64,000 nt of DNA from Sphingobacteriales bacterium (GTDB taxonomy: Bacteria; Bacteroidota; Bacteroidia; Sphingobacteriales; Sphingobacteriaceae), in the NCBI GenBank assembly GCA_004293485.1, contig RDYW01000031.1, positions 62,001-126,000 on the forward strand. The letters are read 5' to 3'. How positions within the stretch are numbered: position 1 is the first letter of the stretch; each line of letters opens with the position of its first letter. The position numbers and the translations under genes were made by a program. Positions 43,484 through 52,971 of this stretch are shown here, piece after piece. The notes under the pieces are model-generated. The model saw only the letters and a program-made list of their open reading frames with translations, was not told where the DNA came from and searched no databases.

Positions 43484-45115
43484 TTAATTACTTTTCGATT
43501 TTTCGCCTTGCAATAATTCCCATCGTTTTAATTCCTCGGGATCTACGTTTCGTTTTATACTGGTTTCGGCTGGTGGCGATAATTCAAAATACTGTACTTC
43601 GCCTGGTTTTAAGGTAAAATTTAGTGTGGTAATTTTATTTTTAGGAGTTAAGGTGTTAAACAAAAACAAAGGTTCGGAATGTGCTTTTAGTAAATCGAAC
43701 TGGGTTGGGCTAAGGTTTTGCGGCCTGCCCATTACTTGCCACGTTTCCCAGGGGCTACCGTGGCCTATACCAATGGTTGTTTGTATTACATTTAAAGCAG
43801 TATCTGCACCGCTGGGTAATTGTACAGTGCCACTCCAACTTTTATGTTTTTTTATCTCTGGAAAATTTTGGTTCCAAAGCAATACTTTGGTTACGCTTTG
43901 TTCTTTAACTATAAAGCAGCCCGTACCTAAAGGTAAAGCATCATTAGGTTTTACGGTCATTACATTGCCTGTTAATTTGCGTAAAATTTTAAAGGCGTTA
44001 AAAGATGCTTTGGGTAATCCGTGTATGCTTATTAATCCATAAGTGCTCGAAAACGGACTATGTGGTATGCCTCCCTCATCAAAAATATCGCTTATTACCC
44101 AGTAGGCTAGGCTTTTAGCAGCGTCGTCTAACTCAAGGCAATTTCGGGCAATAAACGATGCGGCGTAAAGGTTATCAACATAAATATTATCACCCCAGGT
44201 AATTTGCTTTGCTGTGGCGGCGGTTTGGGTGTTCCATTCGGTCCAATGTATTTCTAGGTTTGGTTTTTCCGATTTTCGTACTACTTCTTCTACCTCTCGA
44301 ACCGTTGCGCTAAAAAAATCGCCTATTCGGTGCGGACTACCTACACGGTCGGGATATTGTACTTGCTCATCTTGCGGGTACAAGTGCGTAGAAACAAAAT
44401 CTAAAGGTAAATTATGTGTAGTAGTATAAGTAATAATTTCTTTTACCCAGTTTCCTTTTGATGATGCTGGGCCACCAATACGTATTTGTGCATCAACTTT
44501 TTTTACGGCTAAGGCCGATGCTTTGTAAAGTTCCCAATAATCGGCCTGTGAGCCACTCCAAAAACCGCTTAAGTTTGGCTCATTCCATACCTCAAAATAC
44601 CAACTTCTTACCTCATCAATACCATAACGTTCTACCAAATGGCGGGTAAACGTTTCTATTAAATAACCCCACTCTTGGTTCGATTTTGGGGGCGTAACAT
44701 TCATACCATAATTAAACATGGTTTGCGTACCCGATGCCATTACTTTGGGCATAGGGTTAAGTTCTACAAAAGGTTTAATACCTAGTTTTAGCAGGGCATC
44801 GTAAACTTGATCTACCTCATGCCATTGAAAAACAAGTTTCCCAGTTTTTTCGTTGCGTTGTACCACCTTCATCTCATCATCAAAAATAGCGTGGAAACGA
44901 CAAAAACGGTAGCCCATTATTTTTTGGGCGTACGCCAAATGTGCTAAAATATCGGCCCGTAATAAATTATTAGCTCTTCCTACGGCAATAATATTACGCC
45001 ATGGCATAGCTAATTGCTTGCTGGTAAGGGTTTCTGCTTTTATTATGCTGTGTTGTATTTGCGCATGTAAGCCAATACTGGCAAATAATAGGGTGGTTAA
45101 AAAAAATCGTTTCAT
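43484..45115 (-). CDS. Glycoside hydrolase family 39 (beta-xylosidase-like)
   Basis: A 543-residue exported glycosidase from the ATG at 45115 (MKRFFLTTLLFASIGLHAQ as signal peptide; an upstream Met at 45139 adds eight residues without purpose). The clan GH-A catalytic acid/base is in WYFEVWNEPNLSGFW and the nucleophile in EIHWTEWNTQ, with YGIDEVRSW before the first, as in GH39 xylosidases and iduronidases. A C-terminal beta-sandwich is likely (ITTLNFTLKPGEVQYFEL). It is monocistronic. The exact substrate is not determinable here. Confidence 0.85.
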   Translation of the reverse strand: MKRFFLTTLLFASIGLHAQIQHSIIKAETLTSKQLAMPWRNIIAVGRANNLLRADILAHLAYAQKIMGYRFCRFHAIFDDEMKVVQRNEKTGKLVFQWHEVDQVYDALLKLGIKPFVELNPMPKVMASGTQTMFNYGMNVTPPKSNQEWGYLIETFTRHLVERYGIDEVRSWYFEVWNEPNLSGFWSGSQADYWELYKASALAVKKVDAQIRIGGPASSKGNWVKEIITYTTTHNLPLDFVSTHLYPQDEQVQYPDRVGSPHRIGDFFSATVREVEEVVRKSEKPNLEIHWTEWNTQTAATAKQITWGDNIYVDNLYAASFIARNCLELDDAAKSLAYWVISDIFDEGGIPHSPFSSTYGLISIHGLPKASFNAFKILRKLTGNVMTVKPNDALPLGTGCFIVKEQSVTKVLLWNQNFPEIKKHKSWSGTVQLPSGADTALNVIQTTIGIGHGSPWETWQVMGRPQNLSPTQFDLLKAHSEPLFLFNTLTPKNKITTLNFTLKPGEVQYFELSPPAETSIKRNVDPEELKRWELLQGEKSKSN

Positions 45116-45597
45116 TTTTATCTTAAAATTGGTACGCAATAATAAGGCAATATTTTAAATATTAAGGGCTTTGTATTTATTTTCATTGTTTGCTATAACT
45201 CCCCCTTTGGGGGTTGGGGGACAATAAAAGCAAAAAAAAAGATACTTGCCTACCGGCAAGCATGTAGCGGAAAGCGTGTTACTTTGCCTGCCATGCCTTT
45301 TGGAAGGCAAAACGGCAAGTAGGAAACGCCCTTATTAATCATTATAAAATATTTAATTATCGAATTAAGGTTAGCAGACAACTAATGAACTATCTTTATG
45401 TATATCGTTTTGTAGAAAACCATTAAACTAGTTGGGTAACTTTTAGCCGAACAAATTAAAGTTGCTAACTGTTTATTTTAACTTTTATAAGTATTTAAAA
45501 GGGTGGGGGATACTTTTTAAGAACACTTAAAACAGTATTTAAAAAATACTAAACATAGATAAATACAGAACATGAGATTATAGCTGGCACCAATAAT
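45116..45597. other. 482-bp intergenic region with an inverted-repeat-rich block
   Basis: From about 45199 to 45345 the sequence is far richer in G+C than its surroundings. It includes CCCCCTTTGGGGG (45201-45213) followed by another G run, CTTGCC-tacc-GGCAAG (about 45246-45261), and TGCCTT-ttgg-AAGGCA (about 45294-45309). This suggests a small non-coding repeated element (a MITE-like or REP-like sequence). Nothing else was recognised in the spacer. Confidence 0.6.
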
Positions 45598-46686
45598 TTA
45601 ATTTAATTTATACACCTTGCCAGGTAAAGCAATAATTATTGTTTGCATTTCGAGGTTTAAAATGGCCATAGCCATTTTACTTTGTGGCATATCTAGGTTA
45701 TTTTGTAAATCATCAAAGCTAACGCTATTTTTTTCAGCTATAAGCTTTACTATTTTTTGCTCATCGCTGCTAAGGTTAGGGTAAATGCTAAGTTGCTGTG
45801 GCTTTGGCGTTAGTTTTGCCTGTACCCAGCCAAGTATGTACTCAATATCTTCAACTTTGGTAATTAATTGTGCTCGATTGGTTTTAATAAGGTAATTGCA
45901 GCCCTCCGAAAATTCTTCATCTACTCGGCCTGGCAGGGCAAACACATCGCGGTTATAGCTGTTGGCAATTTGGGCGGTAATTAACGCACCGCCAGTTACG
46001 GCGGCTTCAACCACTATGGTAGCATCGGCCATGCCAGCAATAATGCGGTTACGTTTCGGAAAATTTTGCCTATCGGGATTGGTTTCGGATGGAAATTCGG
46101 TAATCAATCCGCCGCAGTCCAACATTTTTTCGGCAGTACTACGGTGTAAAGCAGGGTAAATCCTATCTAAACCATGGCCTAGCACACCTAGCGTTTGTAC
46201 CTGATGGCCTAACGCGGCTTTGTGTGCGGCAATATCAATACCATAAGCCAAACCGCTTACTACTAGTAAATTATATTTTTTAAGCCCGCTAATTAATTTT
46301 TCGCAAAAAATTTTGCCATAAGGTGTAGCGTTACGCGTACCTACAACAGCTATTATTTTTTGATTGTTGATATTGGCATTGCCTTTAAAATATAGCATTG
46401 CTGGCGCATCTTCGCAATTGTGTAATCGTTTTGGGAAATCGGTGTCGGTAAAAAACAGAGGCTTAATTTTATATTTTTCTATAAAAGCAAGCTCTTTTTC
46501 GGCCCGGGCAAATGTTTGTTTTGATAAGATGGCTTGGGCTGTTTTGGGGCCTATGCCTGGTATTTTTTTAAGTGTTTCGGCTTGGGCTTTAAACACATTT
46601 TGGGCATCGCCACAATGGCTAATAAGGCTACGCAAGTTATAATCGCCTACGCCTTTTACCAAGGTTAAGGCTATATTGTATAACAT
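45598..46686 (-). CDS. dprA: DNA-processing protein DprA
   Basis: A 362-residue Rossmann-fold protein that loads RecA on incoming single-stranded DNA during natural transformation. An N-terminal helix-hairpin-helix (LKKIPGIGPKTAQAIL) precedes the core with VVGTRNATPYGK, SGLAYGIDIAAHKAAL, FPKRNRIIAGMADATIVVEA and GALITAQIANSYNRDVFALPG. A C-terminal winged-helix domain (about 300-362) is present. Length is complete. It reads towards the 45.2 kb repeat block and follows rsmG by 3 bp in the same direction. Confidence 0.95.
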   Translation of the reverse strand: MLYNIALTLVKGVGDYNLRSLISHCGDAQNVFKAQAETLKKIPGIGPKTAQAILSKQTFARAEKELAFIEKYKIKPLFFTDTDFPKRLHNCEDAPAMLYFKGNANINNQKIIAVVGTRNATPYGKIFCEKLISGLKKYNLLVVSGLAYGIDIAAHKAALGHQVQTLGVLGHGLDRIYPALHRSTAEKMLDCGGLITEFPSETNPDRQNFPKRNRIIAGMADATIVVEAAVTGGALITAQIANSYNRDVFALPGRVDEEFSEGCNYLIKTNRAQLITKVEDIEYILGWVQAKLTPKPQQLSIYPNLSSDEQKIVKLIAEKNSVSFDDLQNNLDMPQSKMAMAILNLEMQTIIIALPGKVYKLN

Positions 46687-46689
46687 AAG

Positions 46690-47331
46690 TTATTGTTTTG
46701 CAGGAAAGTATAGCACATATTTAGTTTCAAAAAAATCTTCATCAAAAAAATTTTTAATAGGAAAAAGCTGTATATTTTTTAAACCCGACTGGGTTATCTC
46801 ATCACTTAAATCGCCACCTTTTAGATACAATACGCCGTTTTTAAATTTATTATCCTTTTTTTGCGGAGTAAATTTATTGTGTATCCAAGGGTAAAATTCT
46901 TTTAAGCTGGTAACGGCTCGCGAAACCACAAAATCAAATTTTTTATTTATTTTATCGGCTCGGCTGTGTAGGGCGGTTACATTTTTTAAGCTCAATGCTT
47001 CGGCTACATGGCTTACCACTTTTATTTTTTTGCCTATGGCATCTACCAGTGTAAAATGTGTTTCGGGGAAAAGTATAGCCAAGGGGATGCCCGGAAAACC
47101 GCCACCAGTACCTACATCAAGCACCTGCGCTTGGGGGTTAAAGGTGCACACTTTGGCAATAGCCAGCGAGTGTAAAATATGCCTTTCGTAAAGTAAATCA
47201 ATGTCTTTGCGACTAATAACGTTTATTTGGGCGTTCCAAAATACATACACCTCAAACAAATTATCAAATTGTGCTTGCTGTTGCTTGCTTAAATTGGGGA
47301 AGTATTTTAATAGGATATGATTTACTTCCAT
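46690..47331 (-). CDS. rsmG: 16S rRNA (guanine527-N7)-methyltransferase
   Basis: A 213-residue SAM-dependent enzyme that methylates G527 of 16S rRNA. QVLDVGTGGGFPGIPLAIL is the SAM-binding motif, preceded by RKDIDLLYERHILHSLAI and followed by FDFVVSRAVTSLKEFYPW, all diagnostic for GidB/RsmG. Length fits. It overlaps the upstream GT2 gene by 10 bp and precedes dprA by 3 bp. Confidence 0.96.
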   Translation of the reverse strand: MEVNHILLKYFPNLSKQQQAQFDNLFEVYVFWNAQINVISRKDIDLLYERHILHSLAIAKVCTFNPQAQVLDVGTGGGFPGIPLAILFPETHFTLVDAIGKKIKVVSHVAEALSLKNVTALHSRADKINKKFDFVVSRAVTSLKEFYPWIHNKFTPQKKDNKFKNGVLYLKGGDLSDEITQSGLKNIQLFPIKNFFDEDFFETKYVLYFPAKQ

Positions 47332-48557
47332 GTAGTTTTTTTAGTAAAAAGGCTGGCCACGCTCCATAAAAAAATTGTGGCGTAATACAGTGGGTCGGTA
47401 AAAATTATCCAGCCTAGTAAATTTTTAGATTGTAATTTAACCAATCCCTTTTGGTAAATAATTAATTGTAAAAAATATCTTAACATCAATATGGCAATTA
47501 CCCATAGGAACATAAATTTTAACACAAGCAACAACACCGCTAATACATAAAATAAGCAGCCACTTAAAAACTGTAAGGTTAGGCGTTGCTTATCTACACG
47601 TTTATAGTTTTGGCCGGCCCCTAAGTGGCGTATTTTTTGTTTCCATAAGCTTGTAAAGCTAGTTTTAGGCTGGCTTAATACCTGCGCATCGGCACTATAT
47701 TCAATAGCTACATTATGCCTTTTGGCATGTTGGTTTACAAATAAATCATCATCGCCCGATGGTATGTGCATGTGCGATGCAAAACCTTTGCCTTTAAAAA
47801 AAACCGATTTTTTGTACGATAAATTTCGGCCTATACCCATATATGCTTTACCTATAATGGCGCAAGCCAAATAATTGATAGCCGTAATACAGGTTTCGTA
47901 CCGTATTAATTTATTTAAAAACCCGTTTTTGGCTTCGTAAGGCGAAAATCCTAAAACAATTTCGATATTGGGGTTGTGGTAATGCGCCACCATTTTGCCT
48001 AGCCATTGTGGCGATTGCGGCCTACAATCGGCATCGGTAAACACCAATATTTCGTGTGCCGATGCTTTTATGCCTAAGGTGGCTGCAAATTTTTTGGATG
48101 TTTTGTGCCGCGGATGTTCGCTAATATGTACTACTTTTAATAAGTTAGGATATTGTTCTACAAAAGTTTTAAGCACATCTTCTGTGGTATCGTACGAGCA
48201 ATCGTTTACCACAATAACTTCAAAACTTGGATATTGCTGGGCTAAAATGTAGCTTAAATTTTTTTCTAAATTTTTAGCTTCGTTGCGGGCACAAATAATT
48301 ACCGATACGCTTTGGATATTGGTTTGGCTGCTTTCGCCTATTTTATGCAAACAAAATTTAGCCTGTAAGCCCAACAAATAATAGGCTTGCAAGCAAAAAC
48401 ACAATATAAAGATGCCGAATAATGTAAAGTAAACAATGGTGTGCAAAAGGCGATTTATTAAAATACAATTTTTTTCAAAAATAAATAAAAATATAATGCT
48501 GGTATAAACTTTAAAAAGATAATAACCTTTATATACCGCATTTGAAATTAATTGCAT
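47322..48557 (-). CDS. Membrane-bound family 2 glycosyltransferase
   Basis: An ORF of 411 residues. The catalytic domain has SVSVIICARNEAKNLEKNL, the VVNDCSYDTTEDVL donor-site D-x-S-type segment, FTDADCRPQSP and GDDDLFVNQ, matching processive-type GT2 enzymes. It is followed by two or three C-terminal hydrophobic segments (residues about 330-405). The N-terminus contains one or two further membrane helices. The start is uncertain; residues 1-36 look unlike the family and an internal start at VYFTLFGIFILCF could be the real one. Its 3' end overlaps rsmG by 10 bp. Role: probably a lipid or surface-glycan sugar transfer; donor unknown. Confidence 0.82.
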   Translation of the reverse strand: MQLISNAVYKGYYLFKVYTSIIFLFIFEKNCILINRLLHTIVYFTLFGIFILCFCLQAYYLLGLQAKFCLHKIGESSQTNIQSVSVIICARNEAKNLEKNLSYILAQQYPSFEVIVVNDCSYDTTEDVLKTFVEQYPNLLKVVHISEHPRHKTSKKFAATLGIKASAHEILVFTDADCRPQSPQWLGKMVAHYHNPNIEIVLGFSPYEAKNGFLNKLIRYETCITAINYLACAIIGKAYMGIGRNLSYKKSVFFKGKGFASHMHIPSGDDDLFVNQHAKRHNVAIEYSADAQVLSQPKTSFTSLWKQKIRHLGAGQNYKRVDKQRLTLQFLSGCLFYVLAVLLLVLKFMFLWVIAILMLRYFLQLIIYQKGLVKLQSKNLLGWIIFTDPLYYATIFLWSVASLFTKKTTWK

Positions 48558-48795
48558 TTATTTTAATGCTTTGTAAAACGATTGTGATGAATAAAACAAC
48601 GGTAATTTCATATATCAAGCGCAATATATTGCCTTGCTTTGGTACCTAAATACACATACCATGGCTTTTGCGTAGGTAGTAAAAAAAGGTTTAAAACAAC
48701 AACAAATTAAAGAGCCTAAAAAAAACCTATTAAAAAAGCCAATAAATACCTACTATTGTATCCATCAATTTTAAACATATTAAACAGGCCAACCA

Positions 48796-49854
48796 ATGCC
48801 CGAACAACAGCAAAAGCCCGACGAAATTTCGTTACACGACCTAGTTTTAAAACTAAAAAGCTGGTACAAATACCTTTTAACCAAATGGTTTATTATTGTA
48901 CTGGCTGGTGTTATTGGAGGCATTTTAGGTTTTAGTTATGCCTATTTTAAAAAACTTAATTACACCGCCAACTGTACGTTTGTGCTTGAAGAAGGCGATG
49001 GCGGTGGTGGCTTGGGCGAGTATGCTGGCCTAGCATCTATGGTAGGTATTGATTTAGGTGGTGGCGGTGGCGGCATATTTAAAGGAGATAATATACTACA
49101 ACTGTACCAATCACGAAAAATGATTGAAGAAACGTTACTTACAAAAGATACATTTGATAATAAAACCCAGTTACTTATTAACCGTTTTATAGATTTTAAC
49201 GAACTGCAAGCTAAATGGAAAAGAAGGGTAGATTTATCGAAGCTAAACTTTAGTGTTCCTAAAAGCCAATTTACCAGAGCGCAAGACTCGGTAATTAATC
49301 AATTAGTTATCATCATTAATAAACAATATTTAAGTGTAGCAAAAATTGATAAAAAGCTATCTATTATAAAAGTATCGGTAAGTAGTAAAGATGAGCAATT
49401 TGCAAAATCGTTTAGCGATAATATTGTACGAAAAGTAAACCAGTTTTATGTAGATACCAAAACTAAAAAATCGGCCGAAAACCTTGCTATTTTACAAAAA
49501 CAAGCCGATAGCGTAAAAGCTGTTTTAAATAATAGCCTAGGTGGCGTAGCCGCCGCCATTGATGCTAACCCAAACATGAACCCTGCTTACCAAACTTTAC
49601 GTGTACCCTCGCAACGCCGCCAAGTAGATGTACAAGCAAGCGGAGCCGTTTACCAAGAAATTATTAAAAACCTTGAACTAGCCAAAATTACGTTTAGAAA
49701 AGATAAACCTTTAATACAGATAATAGATGAGCCAGTATTACCCTTGGAGAGTGATAGGGTAGGTAAATTGATAGGCTTGGTGGTAGGAGGCTTGTTAGGC
49801 TGGGTGATAGTAGTGGGTTGGTTATCAATAAAAAAGGGTTTAAAAGCTGAATAA
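48796..49854 (+). CDS. Polysaccharide chain-length regulator (Wzz/BexD-like)
   Basis: A 352-residue protein of the Wzz chain-length-determinant superfamily in the Bacteroidota form. One N-terminal helix near residues 33-52 (WFIIVLAGVIGGILGFSYAY), a periplasmic part containing a glycine-rich stretch (GDGGGGLGEYAG, DLGGGGGG) and a probable coiled region (about 220-250), and a C-terminal helix (LIGLVVGGLLGWVIVVGWL). It sets polymer length in Wzx/Wzy systems. It is the first gene of the second glycan cluster, ending 1 bp into the flippase start, and the promoter should lie in the 48558-48795 gap. Confidence 0.88.
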   Translation: MPEQQQKPDEISLHDLVLKLKSWYKYLLTKWFIIVLAGVIGGILGFSYAYFKKLNYTANCTFVLEEGDGGGGLGEYAGLASMVGIDLGGGGGGIFKGDNILQLYQSRKMIEETLLTKDTFDNKTQLLINRFIDFNELQAKWKRRVDLSKLNFSVPKSQFTRAQDSVINQLVIIINKQYLSVAKIDKKLSIIKVSVSSKDEQFAKSFSDNIVRKVNQFYVDTKTKKSAENLAILQKQADSVKAVLNNSLGGVAAAIDANPNMNPAYQTLRVPSQRRQVDVQASGAVYQEIIKNLELAKITFRKDKPLIQIIDEPVLPLESDRVGKLIGLVVGGLLGWVIVVGWLSIKKGLKAE

Positions 49855-51368
49855 TGTTACAAAAAATAAATGCGTATTACAAAAACCATCGCTTGGTTTG
49901 CAACGCCCTTTTTTCTGTTGCTCAAATAGTTTTTGTAGGGCTTACATATTTTATTATATACACGCTGCTGTTACATAAATTAGGGTCTGAAAAACTTGGC
50001 ATTTGGTCGCTAATTCTTTCAACTACCTCGGTAGCTAATGTTGCAACCACAGGTTTAGCTTTAAGTTTAGTAAAGTATATTGCCATGTATAATGCCGATA
50101 TAGACCATATCAAAATCAATAAATACATAAAAACTGGTTTGTTTATAATTAGCCTATTAACAGGCGTAATTATAATTATAGTGTATATTTTGGGAAAGTT
50201 TTTTTTGCCAAAAGTGATGCCTTTAAATAATGTACAAGAAGCAATTAGCCTTTTACCCTTATCTTTAATGTCGCTATTTCTTAATGCGATTGGAGGGGTA
50301 TTTCTTTCCACTTTAGAGGGGCTTCATCACAGTGCTTTTAGAAGCATATCTTATATAGTATCTTCAATACTTTTTACAATAGTAGCTTTTTTATTAATTG
50401 ACCAATATGGCCTTATGGGAATAGCTATTGCCCAAGTTATACAAGCGATTATGCTTATATTGCTGGGTGTGTTTTTTTTAAAGTTACTTTTTAGAAAGGT
50501 ATCTCTTTTTCCGATAGTTTTTGATAAAATAATTTTTAAGGAAATATTTGGTTATAGTGCGAGTTTCCAGTTTATAGGAGTTTGTACTATATTAATCGAA
50601 CCAGTTGTAAAATTCATGATATCACGTTTTGGTGGCTTATCTTTCGTTGGGTTTTACGAAATGGGGAGTAGGCTTGTTAGCCAAATAAGGGCATTAATTA
50701 TTTCGGCAAATCAAGTTATGGTGCCTTATATATCTAAAATTTCAGCTTCGCAAAATAGCAAAAATGATTTTACCTATCCAATAATTTTAAAATTGGTATA
50801 TTATTTAACGGTATGTTTAATGGTTTTTATTATACTTTTATCACCCGTAATATCGGTATTATGGATTGGTACGTACAACGAAGTTTTTGTTAAAACCTTA
50901 ATAATACTTAGTGCTGCAACAACAATAAACTTGATTAGTACGCCAGCTTATTTTTCGAGTATGGGTTTGGGCAAATTAAATGGGATTTTGTATTCTCATG
51001 CGATATTTTTAGTGTTAAATATTATTTTAGGTTATTTTTTGGGAATTAATTTTGGAGGTTGGGGTGTAATTGTAAGCTACTCCTTATCATATCTAGTGTG
51101 CTCATTTGTAACAATATTTTATTATCACAAAATATATAATATAAAAATCTTAAGGTTATTTAATAGTAACGGCGAAAGAAGATGGATTATATTAAATTTT
51201 CTAATATATATTGGTTTAAGCATTTCACTAATTACATTTAGTAATCTAATGCCGCAAGCTTTTTATATTTTAATGAGTTTTGTAGTTAGTTTTTTATTTA
51301 TTTATATTGCTTACAATAAAGATACTTCTTTACAGAAAACATTTATTAAGATTCGAGATAAAGTTTAA
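49854..51368 (+). CDS. O-antigen/capsule flippase (Wzx-like)
   Basis: A 504-residue polytopic protein of the MOP flippase superfamily with about 12-14 helices. The start ATG overlaps the wzz stop (TAATG). It would flip the lipid-linked repeat unit made by the downstream glycosyltransferases. Its sequence is visibly more AT-rich than the wzz gene, which marks the start of the low-GC core. Confidence 0.86.
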   Translation: MLQKINAYYKNHRLVCNALFSVAQIVFVGLTYFIIYTLLLHKLGSEKLGIWSLILSTTSVANVATTGLALSLVKYIAMYNADIDHIKINKYIKTGLFIISLLTGVIIIIVYILGKFFLPKVMPLNNVQEAISLLPLSLMSLFLNAIGGVFLSTLEGLHHSAFRSISYIVSSILFTIVAFLLIDQYGLMGIAIAQVIQAIMLILLGVFFLKLLFRKVSLFPIVFDKIIFKEIFGYSASFQFIGVCTILIEPVVKFMISRFGGLSFVGFYEMGSRLVSQIRALIISANQVMVPYISKISASQNSKNDFTYPIILKLVYYLTVCLMVFIILLSPVISVLWIGTYNEVFVKTLIILSAATTINLISTPAYFSSMGLGKLNGILYSHAIFLVLNIILGYFLGINFGGWGVIVSYSLSYLVCSFVTIFYYHKIYNIKILRLFNSNGERRWIILNFLIYIGLSISLITFSNLMPQAFYILMSFVVSFLFIYIAYNKDTSLQKTFIKIRDKV

Positions 51369-51385
51369 AAGTATGAAAAATTAAA

Positions 51386-52000
51386 ATGATTATAATCAAA
51401 TTAAAGAAAATTATTTCTACCTTAATTGAAATGCGATTTAAGTTAACTAGTATGTTAATGATACTTATTATCAAAATTTTAAATAAGGAAGCCACCATAG
51501 GAAAGGGGTTTACATCAAACGGATTGATGAGTTTAAACTTACATAGGAATTCAACTATTTTATTTGGACAAAAAGTAGTTTTTAATAATACCACTAGAAG
51601 TAATTTCATTGGACTAAATAAAAAATCAACGATTTTTGTTGGGAATAATGCAAAATTAGAAATTGGTGACAATTCTGGCTTTAGTAATGTTTCATTACAT
51701 GCTATTAAAGCGATAAAAATCGGTAAATATTGCAATATCGGTGGAAACTGTTTTATATGGGATAGTGATTTTCATCCAATAGATTATATTAAAAGGAGAG
51801 AACATATCGAAAGTAAAATCAACTCTCTGCCAGTAGTTATAGGAGATGATGTTTTCATAGGAGCAAATTCTATAATTTTGAAAGGCGTTAGTATTGGTAA
51901 TATGTCTGTCATTGGAGCTGGTAGTGTGGTAACTAAATCAATTCCAGATAAAGAACTTTGGGCTGGAAATCCAGCTAAATTTATTAGAAAAATTGTCTGA
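51386..52000 (+). CDS. Acyltransferase, left-handed beta-helix (CatB-related)
   Basis: A 204-residue hexapeptide-repeat acyltransferase. After a hydrophobic N-terminal region the repeats include FVGNNAKLEIGDNSGFSNV, KIGKYCNIGGNCFIWDSD, and VVIGDDVFIGANSIILKGVSIG, followed by GAGSVVTKSIPDKELWAGNPAKFI; the catalytic histidine is the H in SDFHPID. It most likely acetylates a sugar of the glycan. Its 3' end is followed by a 215-bp gap before the GT2 gene. Confidence 0.88.
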   Translation: MIIIKLKKIISTLIEMRFKLTSMLMILIIKILNKEATIGKGFTSNGLMSLNLHRNSTILFGQKVVFNNTTRSNFIGLNKKSTIFVGNNAKLEIGDNSGFSNVSLHAIKAIKIGKYCNIGGNCFIWDSDFHPIDYIKRREHIESKINSLPVVIGDDVFIGANSIILKGVSIGNMSVIGAGSVVTKSIPDKELWAGNPAKFIRKIV

Positions 52001-52215
52001 CAGAATTCTAATATTTGTAAGCTATTCAACCGATTTTACTTTATTAAAGGATATTAATAAACGGTTTGTGAATTTCTTAATTGTTAAGCGATTCGATTTT
52101 TTTTTTAATTCTTAATATTTTAAAAATCGAATGTTTTAAAATTGGGTAGTTTTAGTGTTGTTAGAATAATTTAATCCTAACTGATTTTTAAACTATAAAT
52201 ATTGTATGGGTTAGC

Positions 52216-52968
52216 ATGAAAATTTCAATTATTACAGTTGTTTACAACAGAAAAAAATATATTGAAAACACCATTTTAAGTGTTTTAAAACAGTCATATA
52301 AAAATATAGAGTATATCATTATAGACGGTGGCTCTAATGATGGAACTATTGAAATAATAGAAAAATATAAAGAGAACATTTTTTATTGGGTATCTGAAGA
52401 AGATACAAGTATGTATCACGCCATTAATAAGGGTATGCTAAAGTCCACAGGCGATTATATTCTTAATTTAAATTCTGATGATTGGTTATTAGATAATAAA
52501 GTGATTGAAAAAGTTGTTGAAGGAATTAAATGTAACCACAAATACAAAGCTTTTTTTGGTAATATTATACGGTATTATGAAAGTAAAAATTATTCTAGAA
52601 AGATTTTGTTAAAGGATGTGTCATACAAAAAACTATTGTTATCAGAGCATTCTACTTTTATTCCTCACTCATCTTTATTAATTTCAAAAGACATATTGCA
52701 AACTATAGGTTTTTATAATTTAGAATATAAATATGCTAGTGATTTTGAGTTTATCCTTAGAATTATCAAAAACTACAAGGTAAAGCACTTATCGTTATTT
52801 ATTACTGTATTTAGAGAACACCCTGAAAGTATAACTTCATCAGGCAAAATTGATTTAGAACGTAAAGCAATTTTGACCAAGTATAATTTATACGACATTA
52901 ACTTTATCATCAGAAAATATAGTTATTACAAAGAATGGATTTTGTATAAACTTAAAAATCTTAACTAA
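52216..52968 (+). CDS. Family 2 glycosyltransferase (GT-A)
   Basis: A 250-residue WcaA-type glycosyltransferase. SIITVVYNRKKYIENTILSVL at the start, YIIIDGGSNDGT, and the DxD-like ILNLNSDDWLLD are conserved; ASDFEFILRI and FREHPESIT follow in the acceptor half. It acts at the inner face of the cytoplasmic membrane on a nucleotide-sugar donor that cannot be named from sequence. It opens the right half of the AT-rich core, 4 bp before the polymerase gene. Confidence 0.88.
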   Translation: MKISIITVVYNRKKYIENTILSVLKQSYKNIEYIIIDGGSNDGTIEIIEKYKENIFYWVSEEDTSMYHAINKGMLKSTGDYILNLNSDDWLLDNKVIEKVVEGIKCNHKYKAFFGNIIRYYESKNYSRKILLKDVSYKKLLLSEHSTFIPHSSLLISKDILQTIGFYNLEYKYASDFEFILRIIKNYKVKHLSLFITVFREHPESITSSGKIDLERKAILTKYNLYDINFIIRKYSYYKEWILYKLKNLN

Positions 52969-52971
52969 AAG

